Positions 41,832-55,200 of a DNA stretch of 64,000 nucleotides are shown here, piece by piece. Source of the stretch: Hypomesus transpacificus (lineage: Eukaryota > Chordata > Actinopteri > Osmeriformes > Osmeridae). The stretch covers positions 9,743,390 through 9,807,389 of the forward strand of contig NC_061061.1 in the NCBI RefSeq assembly GCF_021917145.1, in the 5' to 3' direction. The notes beneath the pieces are model-generated. The model searched no databases. It saw nothing but the letters and a program-made list of their open reading frames with translations, and was not told the DNA's origin. Within the stretch, counting starts at the first letter, position 1. Each line of letters begins with the position of its first letter. The position numbers and the translations under genes are program-made.

Positions 41832-44800
41832 TGAATAGGGAAAACCATGGTTGTGTGCAGTGACATCAAAAGGAGGTGCCGACTATCCACCATTGTCTCC
41901 AGATTCCCTTAGGGGATGCAGTAACCAGCTGGAAGATCTCCACATCACGCTGCCTGACAGGGCCGTAACATGCAGCTTAAGGTTGGGGAGATTAGCTGTG
42001 AGTCAGACTTCCCAAGCTTTTAGGTACTGCGTAAGACTATGACGAAATGAGTTCTCCCCTAGAAGGAGCAGCATGCTAAATTAAATTAGCAGCTAGCCGA
42101 GATGGTGCGATGGCAGGAAGATGAATCCGGAAGGAGGCTTATAGCTTGCACCCAGAGCGGGTTAGGAGGTGACACCCAGGCCCGGTCATTTCTCAACATA
42201 CAGGAGCATCCTTCGCTCCTACCTTGCCGAAGGAGGTGGCGAGTTGGACACGTTCACAGCTATTCTGGACAAAGCTAAGACATGCAGCTCAGATAGCCTC
42301 CAGCTCAGTTTCACACTCGTTGCCAGCTGTGAATACTCAAGTAGCATGTGATACAGGCACTGACATATGCACTTGAATGAAATCATTCAAGACACAATGA
42401 TGACCAATGTTGAAAGAATTAGGACTGATGGCTTGTTCTAAAGGGTGCACTGACCATGTGTGTTCCCAAAGGTGTGATCCAAGGTTCTGGAACCCAACGT
42501 TTTTTGTTTCAACAGCACCACACCACACCACAAAAGGTTCACACAAAATTAGCTTTGAACATAACCAAGGGTATTGTTTTTTTTATTTACATAAAAACCT
42601 ACCCTCCAATCAACACATTCGCTTTCATCGTCAAGATGGTTCCTCCAGTGTAGGCATTATCTGTACACCAAAAATTCAACAAAGAGAATCCTCTTCCTAA
42701 TTCAACCCAATAAACGGAGGAAGCACACAGTGTGGATGTTAGGACACAACAGAATCATTAGCACGGCCTCAAGTCTCTCCATATCTCATTAGCCGTAGCC
42801 CGAGGAAGACCGTATTGATTTGGAGGAAAGCGAAAAACACGAGGACATCGTGTTGATGGCACCAGGAGCTGCAGTCTCCAACCAATAGCCTTTCATCACC
42901 ATCAACCCACACGAGCGCATGCATGGACACACACACACACACACTACTGAGTGGGTACAGAGAGTTCCTGACATTAATGAGAATGATCAGGAAACAGTGG
43001 CCATGGTAACCAAGTGGTAAGCGCTGGTCGTCTTAAACATGTGAAAACCTTTTAAAAGATCCAAATCTGGGAAGTTGCAGTCCAAGTTCTTATTAAACCA
43101 GCGTTTACACCGACCTGCAGTAAAACACTACAGCCATAAGTCTGGCGCCAGGCCCACAGACATACAGGACACACACACACACATTTAGGAGGTATCAAAT
43201 AATGTGATCTCCACATTCCATACACACAGCCTATACTCCATGCAAACACGAACACACACACCCACCCATCCTCCTGAGCCCCACCCCACGTAACAATAGT
43301 TAGACGCGCAGGTCTTCATCACACAACACTTATCACCCGGTTGCCAAGGCAACCGTGCCCTGTCTATTTATAGACCGCACCACTAATCAATTTAATTTCT
43401 GCGGTTGCCTAAGGGAGGGAGGGAGAAGGTGCAGGGGACAAAGGGAGCAAAAGGAGGAAATGGAAACATGTCAGAGGGAGGGAGGCACAGGGTCACGCTG
43501 CGTACAGGAGAGAAAGGGTTTCGTCTTGGACCGTGGGGGTTCAGGTGCTACTGTACACGACGCAACAAAGACGGCAGACTGCGGTGAGGACTGACAGACG
43601 TCAGCCATCGCTCAGCTGGAGTGTGAATGGACACTGAGGAATGAGCAGGGGGGGCTGTGTCCGACCGGGCCACTTTGCCCATTTCTATTCCATTCACAGC
43701 ATCGAGTTTTGATCGATGCCCATATATTAACAAGCCCAAAACGGCCATCGATCAGTAAATCAACCCCCCCCCCCCCCCAAAAAAAAGAAAAACATGTCCC
43801 AGAGATGTTCTGGGGTTGTAAAACCGTTGCCTTTCGAAGACAACCAAACACTTCCACAGACAAAAAAATGGGAATGTCAAACACAACATTGTGACATTCA
43901 CCACTACAGAAAAGGGGCAGTGTCTCAGACTTGCCCCCACCTGTCCCTTTAAGAGCAGGAGAGTCCCCCATTCTCTCTCTCTCTCTCTCTCTGTCTCCGT
44001 CTCTCCCCCCATGGTGCCAAGCAGAGTCCTAAAGCGCCAGCCAGTCTGAGCCGGTTTGTAACCTCAGGATATGGAATTATCTCTTAATGTGTAGCCCTTC
44101 ATGACATCACAGAGTGTGAGTGAGTGAGAGAGAGATGGATGTGGGGTGGTCGGTCACTAACAAAGTTGGAGGAGGTACACTGTAAAGTGTAACCGCTACT
44201 TGCTTGGTACCAAAATGGTGGAGAAACAAACATGTGTACCATGTGACCTTTATTCATCCTCTGAACTAGACAAAAAAAAGACATCACCATCTTTGCAAAT
44301 ACACCTGTGCACAACCAAACGCCCCTTTCATAACCTAGAGGTCTGTCGCCTGTGCAACAACAAGCCTCGTCAACAGAACATATGCCCAAGGCCAAGTCAG
44401 ATCAATACTCTAATGTATCTATGTTTCTTTTTTTCTCCACATTTCTCACCTGCTCTCATTTACCTATAGTGAAGGAAAGGTCTGGTGTAAGCAGCATCGC
44501 AGAACTCTCACAACTGGGTTACAGTTGGTGGTACCTTAAGCTCATGAAAAGCTTGGAAGCTTAAGACCTACGTGTGTTCCCAATGTCACCCACAGAGGTA
44601 CCAGCAAGGTTCCGTGACCCTCAGGTCACACGTTACGCATTCTACCAGTTACTCAGTTCATGATGTACGACCACATGCCTGCATGTGTGCATGTGAGCGC
44701 TCATGTCAGTGTGGCACAGTGTTGAACTCCACTGACCAGCAGGTTCAGGTGGACTGTACATTTTTCGTATCTCACAAAACGTGTGTGTTTTGAGTGAAAG

Positions 44801-46659
44801 CATTTGGCCCTTTGAAGGGACTGTGATGGAACTAACTTGGTGAAACCAGTGACCCTTCTCTAGGAAATACCTTTAGAAATGCACAGTGTGCTTAACATGT
44901 CTGTGTAATACAATACACAGACGAAGGAGGACGATCTGACACGAGGCTTCTTTGAAAGGTGAATCATCTTTCTTTATCAAGCTCGGCTCGCTGTCTCGTA
45001 ACCTGAAAGGACGAAGAGGTAGAAGACTGTAACAATGGCTGATGGGCTATACTGACAGACAGAAAGAGTCAGTTGTCAGGATCAACAAGCCACAACCACC
45101 TTTACTGAGTGCACCTTATACAGTGGCATCTCTACTTCTAGCGACAGTCACAAAAGCTCTGAGCTGTAGAGGACATACTCACTTTCACCTGGCAAGGTCA
45201 ATAACACAGTGGCCTTAAAAGGGGAAAAGTAAGCAGGGAGGGGAGCTCAAACAAAGGCAAAGATGCTATTTTGGGTTGCACATGCACCAAATACAATGAA
45301 CATCGTTTTAGACAACACATGAGAGTTGTTGTCAGTGAGCCATTGAAGAGCAAAGGGTGAGGTACAAATGCACAGACCCTGATGCTTGTAAGTGAAACAA
45401 CTACCAATCTTGTGACACTGTGATACACTGATATCACTGACAATAAGAAGCAGTGGGAAGTTGCTTGTATGTACATGTTTAGGGTAAGGGAACTGCTTAT
45501 TCGACTTTAAAATGCAGTGGAAGCTTTATCAAACAATTATGATAATAAAAAATAGATGGAACTGATGGTTCCATGCTAGTTCCTACATGACATGTAATTG
45601 TTCATCAACAAAGTGAAATCCACCACTGTGAAAGATAGTCCTCTGTGAAAACGTGACACAGGTCAAGTTCATAGACCCACATGTATTGGGCTATGTCTTG
45701 ACAATTATGGGTTGAAAACATCATATATTTTAATTGTATTACTTTATTGTATGCTTCCAAGTGACAAAATGTGAATGGTAATTGTAATGCTCCTGAAAAT
45801 AGCAGCAATAGGAAACTATGTAAAATGCTAACTTGAAACAACATAAATATATAATTTTACAAAAATCATAAAATAACATAATAAACCCCAAAACATTTTC
45901 AACTGAAAGGTATGTAAGTGACCCTTAAGAGTCATTAAAGTCATGCATTCACTAATATATGCAACACCAGTTGTCATCGAAAACCAGGGTGGCCATTTGC
46001 ATGCATACGAAACAAGTTGAGAGGGTGAACACGTCTTCACTTACGTAAATGGCTGATGCATTTTGAATTCATTTTATTGTATGACATCTGCACACACAAC
46101 ACTCCGTGTCGCCTCCTTCCACCGCTCACCCCGAAATAACACCGAGTTTCAGAAACTCGATTGTAAACGTAAAAATTGTGCAGACACATTTTTTAACCAT
46201 TAAATGTATGACCGCATTATGGTATGAACACCGACACCACGAAGACGTAGCTATTTTCCAACCAATCTCCAGGGTTAACCCCAAGGGACTCGAGATTAAA
46301 CAATAAAGCGGATTCCTTTCTGTATCAATATGATCACCGCGCGCAATATAATTTATTGCTATATTGTAAACAACTTTGAACGTGGCAACATAAACTGCTT
46401 ATTTGTATATTCTGTAGAATTAACACATGTTTATTGTCTAATTTTGGAACTAAAAATATAACGGTGGCAAGGAACAGCTACTGTATCAAATAGGTATACT
46501 CAGTAGTGTACCGTTATTTCAGTATAATCTCATCCTGCATTGCCACATCGCAAGGGCTCAGTATTTTGATACTATATTACATACACAATCTAAATCGGGC
46601 ATTGAGGTTTTTAGTTCAACTTCAGTTCAGATAGGCCGCGGCTCAATCCTCGGTCTCAC

Positions 46660-46900
46660 CTGACTCGCCTTCACCCCGCAGGTTCCACTGGCTTCGGGTT
46701 TGGCTTTGGGATCCTGGGGCGCAGCAATAACTCCTTACAGCCAGTCAGTCCCCAGCACCGGCAAGCAATACAAAAGCGCTGATTGGGTCTCGACAAGCTC
46801 TCATGCTCCCAGTCCGTAAGCAGACAGACAAATTATTGGTCCGTGGTTGTGTCGTTGACGCGCCTCCACTGAAGGTGTGAGTTGTTGTCTAGGAGGGAGG
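46660..46900 (-). promoter_or_regulatory. gatad2b: Candidate gatad2b promoter and first non-coding exon
   Basis: The region is richer in CpG than its surroundings. On the minus strand it has CCAAT boxes (plus-strand ATTGG near 46782 and 46835) and a donor GTCAG|GTGAGA at 46654-46659 that could end a 5' UTR exon. No TATA box. The assignment rests on position and composition only. Confidence 0.4.
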
Positions 46901-47764
46901 GGAGAAAAAGCGGCGAGTATATGAACCAGAAAGAGATGCCCATCGTTGTCGACAATGTAATTCTAATGCCATTTGAATGGGCCCATAAAAGCATCCTCCT
47001 ATCTTACAATAACTTAAAACTCATAAGCGTTTATGTTTGTACTTGCGACAAACTTTTTTAATAATATATTTATTTAGTTTATTTTGTTAATTATGTTCCA
47101 TTTATAGACATATCTAATAGAGCACCATTCATTAATTTACCTTTTATTCAAACACCCTATTGGTGCGTAAGAAAAGTATTGGACAAACATAACATATTTG
47201 ATTTAAAACAAAAATGTGCCTTATCAGTTTTAATGATGTGTCCACCTAGACCAAATTAGATGTCAATGTCAAACAGACTGGTCTTTTTGTCTTTTAAATA
47301 GTATTGATATAATTTGCGCATTTATAAATAATTTGATTGGTTGCAAATCTATTGTCCTCTCTAAAATCAGTCTACTGTAGTCTCGTAGGGTTCGATGGCA
47401 TCAGTTGACCTCACTTCTAACTGCGCCCTCTGGCGGGGACATGGCAGTCCGCGGGTACAAATTACAGTATCAGTGGACGCATCACCCACCATGCTAGCGT
47501 TAACCACTGCCAATCCAGAAACACTTTTAAGTGGAGATCCATGGCGGGTTTTGTTAGACACCAGTTTGTGGAACTCACTGGGTAAATGGGCATGTGCTAA
47601 AACGGTTTGCATCTAAAATGTCCGATGGCCAACTTAACTCTTGCGTCGACATAACGGGTGAAATAAATGGTAAAATGATCAGGCAGCTGATAGTCTTTTC
47701 AGCAACTTATCTACTCTTGACAACCATTATAGTCAAAAAAAAGAAAAACAGACAAAAGTTATAG
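46901..47764. other. Intergenic gap between gatad2b and iqgap3, with a CTCF-like site
   Basis: AT-rich with no exon. At 47421-47440 CTGCGCCCTCTGGCGGGGAC matches the CTCF core orientation GCGCC-YCT-GG with about one mismatch. It lies between the 5' end of one gene and the 3' end of the other. Confidence 0.35.
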
Positions 47765-49162
47765 TGATTGTCTATAATTCGAAGTTTATTAATACACTAC
47801 GAAAAAGCAGCATTAACAGTTGTCATAGCATAATATGGAATATTTCTTACATTTCTCTCTGGTAGTATTTTAGGTAGGCAATACAGTAAAATTAAAGGAT
47901 TTTTCCTATAGCCTACATTGCTGGTATAAAAAAGGGTTTCAATGCGAAATAACCTTTAATAACAATATTTTAGTGTAGAGAGATACAGATTATTCATATA
48001 TACACACACACACACACATTGCTATAGCAATCAGTTAAAGGGTGAAAAATAAGGTACACAACAGAGGTACATAGAAACACAAAAGGACAGAAAATATTTA
48101 CATTAACTGAGCAAGAGATTAGGTCAAAGGTTACCGGGGTCAAAGGTTTACTTCCAGTAAGAACAAACAGGGAGTCACCCCATTAACAAATGTATGTATA
48201 CACTTCTCAATCAGAGGACATGCACGACACACTTCAGGGACCCCCAAAACACAACATAATTCTGTTGCAATATCCTGAATCCCATTTAAAAAGCAGTCTG
48301 AAACTAAATGTTATGCTCTGCAATGTTACGTTCTGCAGAAAATGCCTTTAGAGTGTAATGGTATCAAGTTGTTGCATCAAGACAGTTTTAAAGCGTTGCA
48401 CCAATACACAAAACCTGTGTGCAACAGTAGCCTGCCCTGTACAGTACAGGCTGGAGTGTTTCTATTTAAACACCATCTCTACATAATGCATGAGAAGACG
48501 CTCAGGGAGTTGTTGAAGGGGTGCAGGCAGGCACAACCAGCCGGCTGGAAATACGATTAGGAGACCGTTGTTGTGTAACATCAATGGGGGATTAAACTAT
48601 TTTTTATGTAACAGATAAAGGAATACACAGAGATTGAATACTGCATGTAAAAACTGTTGCACACACCTTTTGATTAAAAATCCCTTATTTAAGAAAAGCT
48701 TCTCTTATATATTGCAAGATTTATAAAACAGCTGCACATTGTAAAAAACAAACAAATCAATTGTACTGGAGGAGTGTGAACTTAAATGCAAAAGACATAT
48801 CAAAGAGTCAAACGAAACTCATTCTCAACGCCTTTGGTGCACATTTCGTGCTTTTGCAAAAAACTAGAGCACCACTGCTTCAAAATATAAACCCTCATCA
48901 TCCTGACTGACCACATTCTGAACATTTGGTTTCAGATATAGCTAAAAGACTGCATGCTGCCATTTAAAATCCCAAGTGAAGAACAGTTTCATAAGTGTTG
49001 ATGTGCATAAAAAAAATCATACTGTAGGCTTAGATCCAAAACAAAATGAGGCATTTGTTCTGTGAAAAACCTGAAAGCAATATGCCGTGTGAGAAGGTGA
49101 TGGCGCTTTGCAAGGTCAGTAGGAGAGGAACCTCTCAAGAAGGCCTCTCCTGAGATGACTCC
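47765..49162 (-). other. iqgap3: Presumed 3' UTR of iqgap3
   Basis: About 1.4 kb downstream of the iqgap3 stop without splice or coding signals. A minus-strand AATAAA lies at 47785-47790. It contains a short (CA)n near 48003. The 3' end is inferred from the signal. Confidence 0.5.
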
Positions 49163-51250
49163 TCACTTCTTAAAGAACTTCTTGTTGAGGAGGAAGATGA
49201 GGAGGTTGACATTGACCTTGGCCTTGCCAAACATCTTCATCACGGCCACACCCTCGTACTGCAGCTGCAGCAAGTCCTACCAACACACAGGTGACGGTGA
49301 CATTGTTGAAAAAGTTTGGTACAACTTGTGGTTCCAGTATGTGGATCAACTGTCGCCAGTATCTTACAAAACAATCACTTTGATATTGTCAATGCCAGCT
49401 TTTCTTCCCATTTTCCATACAATAGAATACAGCCTGAAACTAACACATCCATCTATATTTACTTAAATAAATCAAATTTGCATTCCTAATGTCTACTGAA
49501 CAGGTTTTTCAAGATGACTGTATGGAGAATATTCCTTGGAGAAGATGTATTTGAATGAATGTATCAATAGACTGGATTTCCATATTGTTGGAGAAAAAGC
49601 CAAAGGACATCAATTATTCAACATGTCATCTTGGCCTTGTTCAATGCAGCAAGAAATTGGGTCAAAAAGGCATGAAAGCTAGTCGTCTTTGTACTGGGAT
49701 ACACACAAATAACAGTCATACGGTATAGACCTTCTTCATCTCCTTCCATGTTCATTACAGGGAGAGCAATACATCCAGTTGTTGTTGCAGCTCTACCGCA
49801 CCATTTTCCATACCATCTTGAACAGCTTTCTTACATTTCTACATAGATTCATATTTGTATTGTCAGTTAATTGAACACACTTTCATAGTGTTTGCTCCAC
49901 TTGCACGCAACTGAAGTGATATCTAAATACAGATCTTTTGATTGTTGTTTGACCCATAAACACAAATGACTTTCCCCGAGAGCTAGCCTTATATAGCCTT
50001 ACCTGATATTTCAGAGGGAACTTCTCCATGTCCACCCCCATGAACCGAGCTTTCACCTGGAACGTGCCCCCTTCCTCGCTGGGCACAATGTCGAAGATCA
50101 CATTTTTAAACCTGAGGGCGGAGGAGGAATGGAAGATTAAAACTCGACGAGAGTGAACTTAAATCCGTCCAGGGACGGCGTCAGTACGTCCCGCTGAGTT
50201 CCACCCACAAAGAGATAAAAACATGTTATTATTATTCTTATTTTTTGATCTACGCCTGCCATGTTTGGCATTACATATGGGTGTCTTGAGTGTGGAGCGT
50301 GTGCCCACTCACTGTGTGACCGGCAGGTCTTCGATCTCCAGCAGGACTCCTTTCTCATGTAGACGGGCAGCAGTGTAGGTCAGAGTGGCCTGCTTGCTCT
50401 TCTTGCCCTTTCCCTCCGGCGCCTTCTTCCCATTGGCCTTACTGAGAGAGTCGAACGGCACACATCAGCCTCAGAGGACGGGCGTCACGTTCTAGTATTG
50501 CACTTGTTGTTTGGTACTCGGTGGTTTTTCTTTTCTTCAAGAAGCAACATGTTGTGTACGCATGCGTGTGTGTGTTGCTCGTGGATAAGTTGCTTGGAAG
50601 ACGGTTCTCCAACAGTGGGTGTAGAGTGTTAATACCTGTGCTTGGCTGTCAGGTTGTCCAGGCAGGTGGTGATGTACTGGCTGTAGTAGTCCACCTGTTC
50701 ACTGTGGAAGGAGCTCTTGCTGTGAAGACTGCCGAGGGTCTGTCTCAGTTTCACCAGCTCTGCCTGTCGACGCTGCCTGTAGAGCCGCTGGTGGCGAATG
50801 TCCTGAGGGATGGGGCCAGGGCCAGGGTTAAACACAGTTCCCTGTTCCACGCTCAGTCCAGGTGGAAGGCACTGAAGCATTGACATGTTGGAGGATTGTA
50901 GATCAGATTGGTTGAGACTGGACAGGTCCCTACTGCTCCTCAAGGTATGTGTCCAGGAGCCCAATGTGGGGGAGACAGTTCAGGTAAATGTGTGTGTGTG
51001 TGAGAGAGGGAGGGTGAACACACCTTGGATATGAGCTGCAGTATCTGGGTCTCGGAGTCGGGCGGGGTCAGGACCCCCAGGCTCTCCAATCGGCGGAGGC
51101 TCCTCTGGATCTTCCTCTTCTTCTCCTCCAGCGACAGGTTGCCGTCGGCAACCAGCGACTGGTTCCGCTTCATCTTCTCCGGGGTGCGGGCGTCGCGCTG
51201 GGCCCGGCGCTGCATCATCCAGCCGTGCTGCGCCTCCTGCAGCACGCGAG

Positions 51251-51296
<46 letters not shown>

Positions 51297-52256
51297 GATT
51301 TGTCCGTTTGGGATGAGATCGGGTTCAGCATCAGTACACAAAAAGATGGACGGCTATAGAGCCGGACCGATCACTAGTTAACCAGGCTGCAATAATATAA
51401 ATAGGGAGGAACATTTTGTCTGTGGATGAACAACGGTTCGAGATGTACGCTGCACCTGGTCTTGGGAGGTGGAGGCACGCAGCACCTCACTGAGGGTATC
51501 TCCAGACTGGGCCCGGATCACATCTATGATCAGCTGCTTGGTGCTGGAACACAAATTGACTTTTTACACAATTCCACATGATGTTGTGTCCACTAACCAT
51601 TTGATCATTAGCTTTTTGGAATTTTTTAAAAGATGCTTAAACCTTAATACATGCAATCCTGTGCATTGCATAATTTATTCCTAAAAATGAAATTGGGAAT
51701 ACAGTGAGATTTTCTTCTGATATTTGTTTGCTTAAAACATTGGACGACTTTCATCTCTTTCAACTCTACAGACCTGCTGAACCGTGCAGGGTTTTCCCCC
51801 TACCTGAGGAGGATCGCTCTTGAGTCCTGCCGGTCGTCAGAGCCCCTGAAGATGTCAAACTTGCTGGTGAGGGTGAGAGACACCTCCATCTTGCTGTACT
51901 GGGTCAAGGTCTGATCAGTCAGGGGGTCTCCTGGGCTGACAACACCCTCCCCTGGAAACGGAACCAAAGACAGGGGCCGTGACCAAACTGTTTACAAACC
52001 GTCTCTCAAACCACATCTACAATAACACAGTTGTGCTGACAGTTAACATTTTCAGTGGTTGGAATGTATATTTCTTTGTAAAACAGTGAAGGTGAAAACA
52101 AAGGCGGTGTTGATGCTGGGTTGTGATTGGTGGGGGGCATAGGGCGGGCTTACCAACTAGGGCCTGGATGGTGGGGACCTTGCCCAGGTCGCTCAGCAAG
52201 GCCAGCAGGGGATCAGACGGATCTGGGCACAAGGAATCCTGATGCTCCAGAAGAAG
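49163..52256 (-). CDS. iqgap3: iqgap3 exons 31-38: C-terminal region and RGCt domain
   Basis: Exons 52154-52256, 51804-51951, 51456-51543, 51024-51236, 50636-50802, 50313-50441, 50003-50111 and 49163-49276. RGCt begins at RHQRLYRQRRQAELVKLRQT, passes SKQATLTYTAARLHEKGVLL and FKNVIFDIVPSEEGGTFQVK, and ends NLLIFLLNKKFFKK. This end binds E-cadherin, beta-catenin and CLIP-170 in IQGAP1. The exon 34 acceptor has an unusual polypyrimidine tract (see the C-run at 51253-51293). Confidence 0.92.
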
Positions 52257-55200
52257 CTACACACAGACACACACACACTTTAGTTCTATCTCACAACGAC
52301 ACAGAAAACTGAATCCCAAATTAAATGAGGTAAAACCTGGAAAATTTAAGAACAGAAGGTGGGATTCGAAATACTAAATCAACATAATAACGTCATTTAT
52401 CCCCACAATTCTATCAACCCAGGTTCCATCTAGACCTTGTGTGTGTTGAGCAGCTCGCTGATGGAGATGTAGATGACAGGCTTGTTGAGGATGACCATCT
52501 CTGAGTACTCATCGATGTTGAAGCGCTCCCCCGGCTCTGGCACGTCACACGCAGAGCGCAGGAACTTTCTGGAAAAGGCGAGCGACAACGATAGCTTAGT
52601 TTTGACCAGTTCCTCTGTTCAGGTTACTAAACAATACAGACCCAAAAGCATAGTCAACAAGGTAAAGGGTTGTTTGTGAGCTTGTATTTTGTATTCTTTA
52701 AAGAACACGGGTCGTGAAATGCCCCCCGGAGGGACACCTCACCTGAACTTGGCGTGGGTCAGGGTGATGTATTCATTGAGGGAGCGCAGGTGGGCGCTGT
52801 CCCCGTGAAAGTGCTTGTGTGCGGCGGCGTGCTGCAGGACCCGAGCGATGGAGCCAAGGATCCGCCGTTGCTCGGGCAGGAGGGCGGAGCCCGCCGAGAA
52901 CTCCACCACGTCGAAGCCGTCTGGCGCCACCACCGCCGGGTTCATGTAGCGGTAGTACACCAGGTTCCCCACAATCTGACCAATAAAACGAGAGGCAGTA
53001 ACAAACCTGGTCACCCAGTTATCTTTCGATGATAACTAACACATTTGCAGTAACTTCTACTACACTGTAGCAGATCAGTTGATAATTATTATTTGACGTG
53101 GACAAATAATACCAATTGGAGATGAACCAAAACTATTACCTTATAAAGCTCTTCATCACTGGCCTGTGGAAACTTTTCATGCAGAGCATCTCTCAAGACC
53201 TTGGCAGTGTAGCGCATTCCATACCTGGACCAGACAAAGAATACTTAAATTAAGTTCTGTTCAGATCACCAGTGGAATCTCTCACAAAGAATATCCCACA
53301 CAAGCATTCGAATTTTCTGGAACTGGAGTTTCAACTGGGTGATGATCATTTGCCCTTGAGCCAGTTTGCTTGACTCACGGCAGCTTGTGCAGGTTGCTGG
53401 TGATGGCATTGAGAACACGGTCCGTCAAGTTCTTGAGGTTGACAATGGAGATGTCAAGGCGACGCTGCACCTCGGGGTGGGCCAGGGCCTGATCGGCGCT
53501 CACCTCGTACGGCAAGGAGCTGGAAGGGACACCGGAAAATTCATTGACTCGCAGGACTATCGCCTACCAATGTGATTCATTTAGTCATTGCTGTTTACAC
53601 GCGAGCGTGGTTTGCTCTTTCACAGAGTGGTTCAAAAGTGTATAAAACAGCTCTGTCGTGTGACTGAGAGAGTCTTTTTTAGAAGGTACGTATTGAGTCT
53701 TTGTGACCTATACTGACCTCCTGTGGCCAGTCTGGGTTTCCGTCTGGTTGACCCAGCTCTTGTAGATCTCCACTGGGTCTGTGCGGATGCTGATGGAGCG
53801 ATCTTGCAGCACCTCCAGGATGGCCGGGCCTAGGATCTCCTTGAGCGCATTGTGACCGCGTGCGTGGCGGTAGAAACTCACCAGCATCTTGATGACCGTG
53901 GGGTTCCCCCTCACAACCTCCTGGGGCTGGTCCACTTTCAGTCTGGGTGAGAGAGAGAGACAGAGAGAGACAGAGAGAGACAGAGAAAGCGGACAGCATG
54001 AGAGAACAGTTTGATGGAAGTAAAACGTGTTCTGATGACGCAGTGCAGTATATATGATTTTAAGGTGTTTGTGTGTGTGTGTGTGTGTTAAAGCTCAGCA
54101 GAAGCCTGATAACAGACGATTGACATGAAACAAGTGTGTTGGAGCAGGAAACATCTAAAACCCCACAGGACAGCGGGTCCTGAACTCCAGGGTTAAAGAC
54201 CACTATGCTAAAGAACTGGATCTCACCGTGAAGCACCGAGGAAATGTGTAACATGTGACTGTGTGTGCGTGCGATCAGTACGAGTGTGTGTGTGCACGAC
54301 TGACTTGATCTCATGGCGCAGGGCTGCGGTGAAGAGCTGTAGCAGCAGGTAGGCCTCCCTGCAGTCGGAGCCGTAGTTGAAGAGCGTGAAGATGACGGTC
54401 TCCATGAAATTTGTGGTCTTGTTCTGGGGCATCAGGAAGATGAGCTGGGCCAGGTAGAGGGGCTGGGTCTGGGACGGAGCACACACAGTCTTATGTTGGG
54501 GGATTCTGTATGTACACACAGTCTTATGTTGGGGGATTCTGTGTGTACACACAGTCTTATGTTGGTGGATTGTGTTCTATAGGAAACGCACAAACCACAG
54601 AAGCAAATATGAGGGGTACTCCACCCTCTCAGTTTTCCTTTGCTCACCTGAAGCAGGTAAAACAGGTGCTGGTAGGCCTCCAGTTTGTCCCTCTTGTCCT
54701 TGCTCAGGGCCTTGAGACCCTTGCTCTTCTCCAGGGCCATCATGTCAGACAGCTGCTCCTTGTTCTTCTTGGTCAGCTTCTTACAGTGGGACACCACTTC
54801 CTGTGTTCAAGGTTCATCATGGAGAAACAGTGAGAGGAAGTGGCATTCTGGACACAGTTGAGAGGTTTAAATGGAGCGTATTTTGTGTCTCCCGGTGTAA
54901 AGGTAAAAGCGTGCACCTCGTTTATAAAAATAGAAGTCCAGTTAGAAATCCAGTTAAATATAACATGGCAGCCTTCCCAACATACTTGTGCAACACATGG
55001 CCACGTTCACACACGCTCCACAGCGCTTCCGTCTACCTGCAACGTGACACGGTTGCGGACCAGCAGGCCGATCTTGAGGTCCATGAGGTCGAGGTCGGCC
55101 TCCAGCTGGCGGTTGGAGCGGATGGTCCTCACCACCTCCTCCCTCAGGCGCAGCAGCTCCCCCTCCTGGCGGATGTCGCCGTCGCCCATCTCCAGCAGGT

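Larger units (their letters stand above)
37861..46659 (-). other. gatad2b: gatad2b 5' UTR acceptor and first intron (about 8.8 kb)
   Basis: No coding exon on either strand. It is rich in simple repeats: CA/GT tracts near 38122, 38806, 39121, 39768, 40939-41009 (71 bases) and 42930, C- or G-runs at 39750, 39980 and 43766, and CT runs near 43975. It also contains the SINE at 41648-41831. Many long apparent frames here are translated CA repeats and were discarded. Further non-coding 5' exons may lie inside but I cannot place them. Confidence 0.55.

Noticed and set aside
42998..43035. tRNA-like GTAACCAAGTGGTAAGCGC
   Set aside because: Only an A-box-like fragment, with no B-box at the right distance.
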